Shown here piece after piece: positions 32,677 to 32,850 of a stretch of 32,850 nucleotides of DNA; the first letter of the stretch is position 1, and every line of letters starts with the position of its first letter. The notes beneath the pieces were generated by a model. That model worked only from the letters and a program-made list of their open reading frames with translations, searched no databases and was not told where the DNA came from. The translations under genes and the position numbers were made by a program. Source of the DNA: Sphingobacteriaceae bacterium (GTDB lineage Bacteria > Bacteroidota > Bacteroidia > Sphingobacteriales > Sphingobacteriaceae); NCBI GenBank assembly GCA_947479815.1, contig CANKAT010000033.1:1-32850 (forward strand), in the 5' to 3' direction.

Positions 32677-32694
32677 AGCTTAAGGTTAAATAAA

Positions 32695-32776
32695 CCTTGC
32701 CGAAGGAGGTAGCTTCCGGCTAGTGGTAATTTGAACTATAACTCATTTTTTTGCCGGAACTACTCCACCGGAAAGG
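32695..32776. repeat. Imperfect inverted repeat C
   Basis: CCTTGCCGAAGGAGGTAGCT (continuing TCCGGC, 32695-32720) faces GCCGGAACTACTCCACCGGA (continuing AAGG, 32753-32776). The arms pair along their length with two small bulges and a few mismatches, around a 32-bp AT-rich spacer. It follows repeat B directly, suggesting one element with three hairpins. Confidence 0.7.
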
Positions 32777-32850
32777 GCTGAACCATCCTATAAAAAACAG
32801 GTATTGCTTTCAAAAATCAAAGTCTTATAACTCCAGTGCCTTATCCGACC

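Noticed and set aside
32477-32683. 68-codon plus-strand ORF
   Set aside because: It runs across two of the inverted repeats, has unusual composition, no recognisable domain and no start context; it looks like a chance frame in the repeat element.

Overview
The window is AT-rich chromosomal DNA from a member of the Bacteroidota, most likely Sphingobacteriaceae or a close relative. Three things point there. Several genes are preceded by the Bacteroidota promoter TTTG-N19/20-TAnnTTTG. The gene families are typical of the phylum: DUF5916 barrel, DUF2147, DUF3570/DUF4266, a tail-fiber/S74 repeat protein, and TopA ending in Toprim-C-like repeats instead of zinc fingers. Many small secreted or lipoprotein genes carry Bacteroidota-style signal peptides. 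No rRNA, tRNA, CRISPR array, prophage or intact insertion sequence was seen, and most genes are housekeeping.

Layout. Bases 1-2725 hold the 3' part of a large repetitive surface or fiber-like protein with an intramolecular chaperone (S74) C-terminus. After a gap carrying a decayed minus-strand ORF come purL, a DUF2147 gene, a possible 36-codon secreted peptide and, convergent, a DUF5916 outer-membrane protein. Next are trxB with a strong promoter and terminator, a lipoprotein, an ECF sigma/membrane protein pair in which the two genes overlap, an unknown gene, a DAACS-family symporter and a small membrane-anchored protein. From 15.3 to 24.7 kb the content is core machinery: rplU-rpmA, a polyprenyl diphosphate synthase, RNase R, a DEDDy exonuclease, a small conserved protein, topA and mnmA. 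A secreted clan GH-A glycoside hydrolase follows.

The most interesting part is 26.4-32.8 kb. A tight five-gene minus-strand operon encodes a Rieske protein, a thioredoxin-like protein, an ApbE flavin transferase, a DUF4266 lipoprotein ending in GGGCGCN and a DUF3570 beta-barrel. It looks like an incompletely described cell-envelope redox or flavinylation module. A frameshifted gene remnant separates it from a plus-strand three-gene cluster of the arsenosugar type (AhpD-like protein, ArsS-like radical SAM enzyme, TIGR04282-type glycosyltransferase). The window ends in a gene-free, locally GC-rich stretch with three successive imperfect inverted repeats, probably a multicopy intergenic element or a structured RNA.

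All calls come from reading the sequence and remembered family knowledge; no database search or folding program was run.
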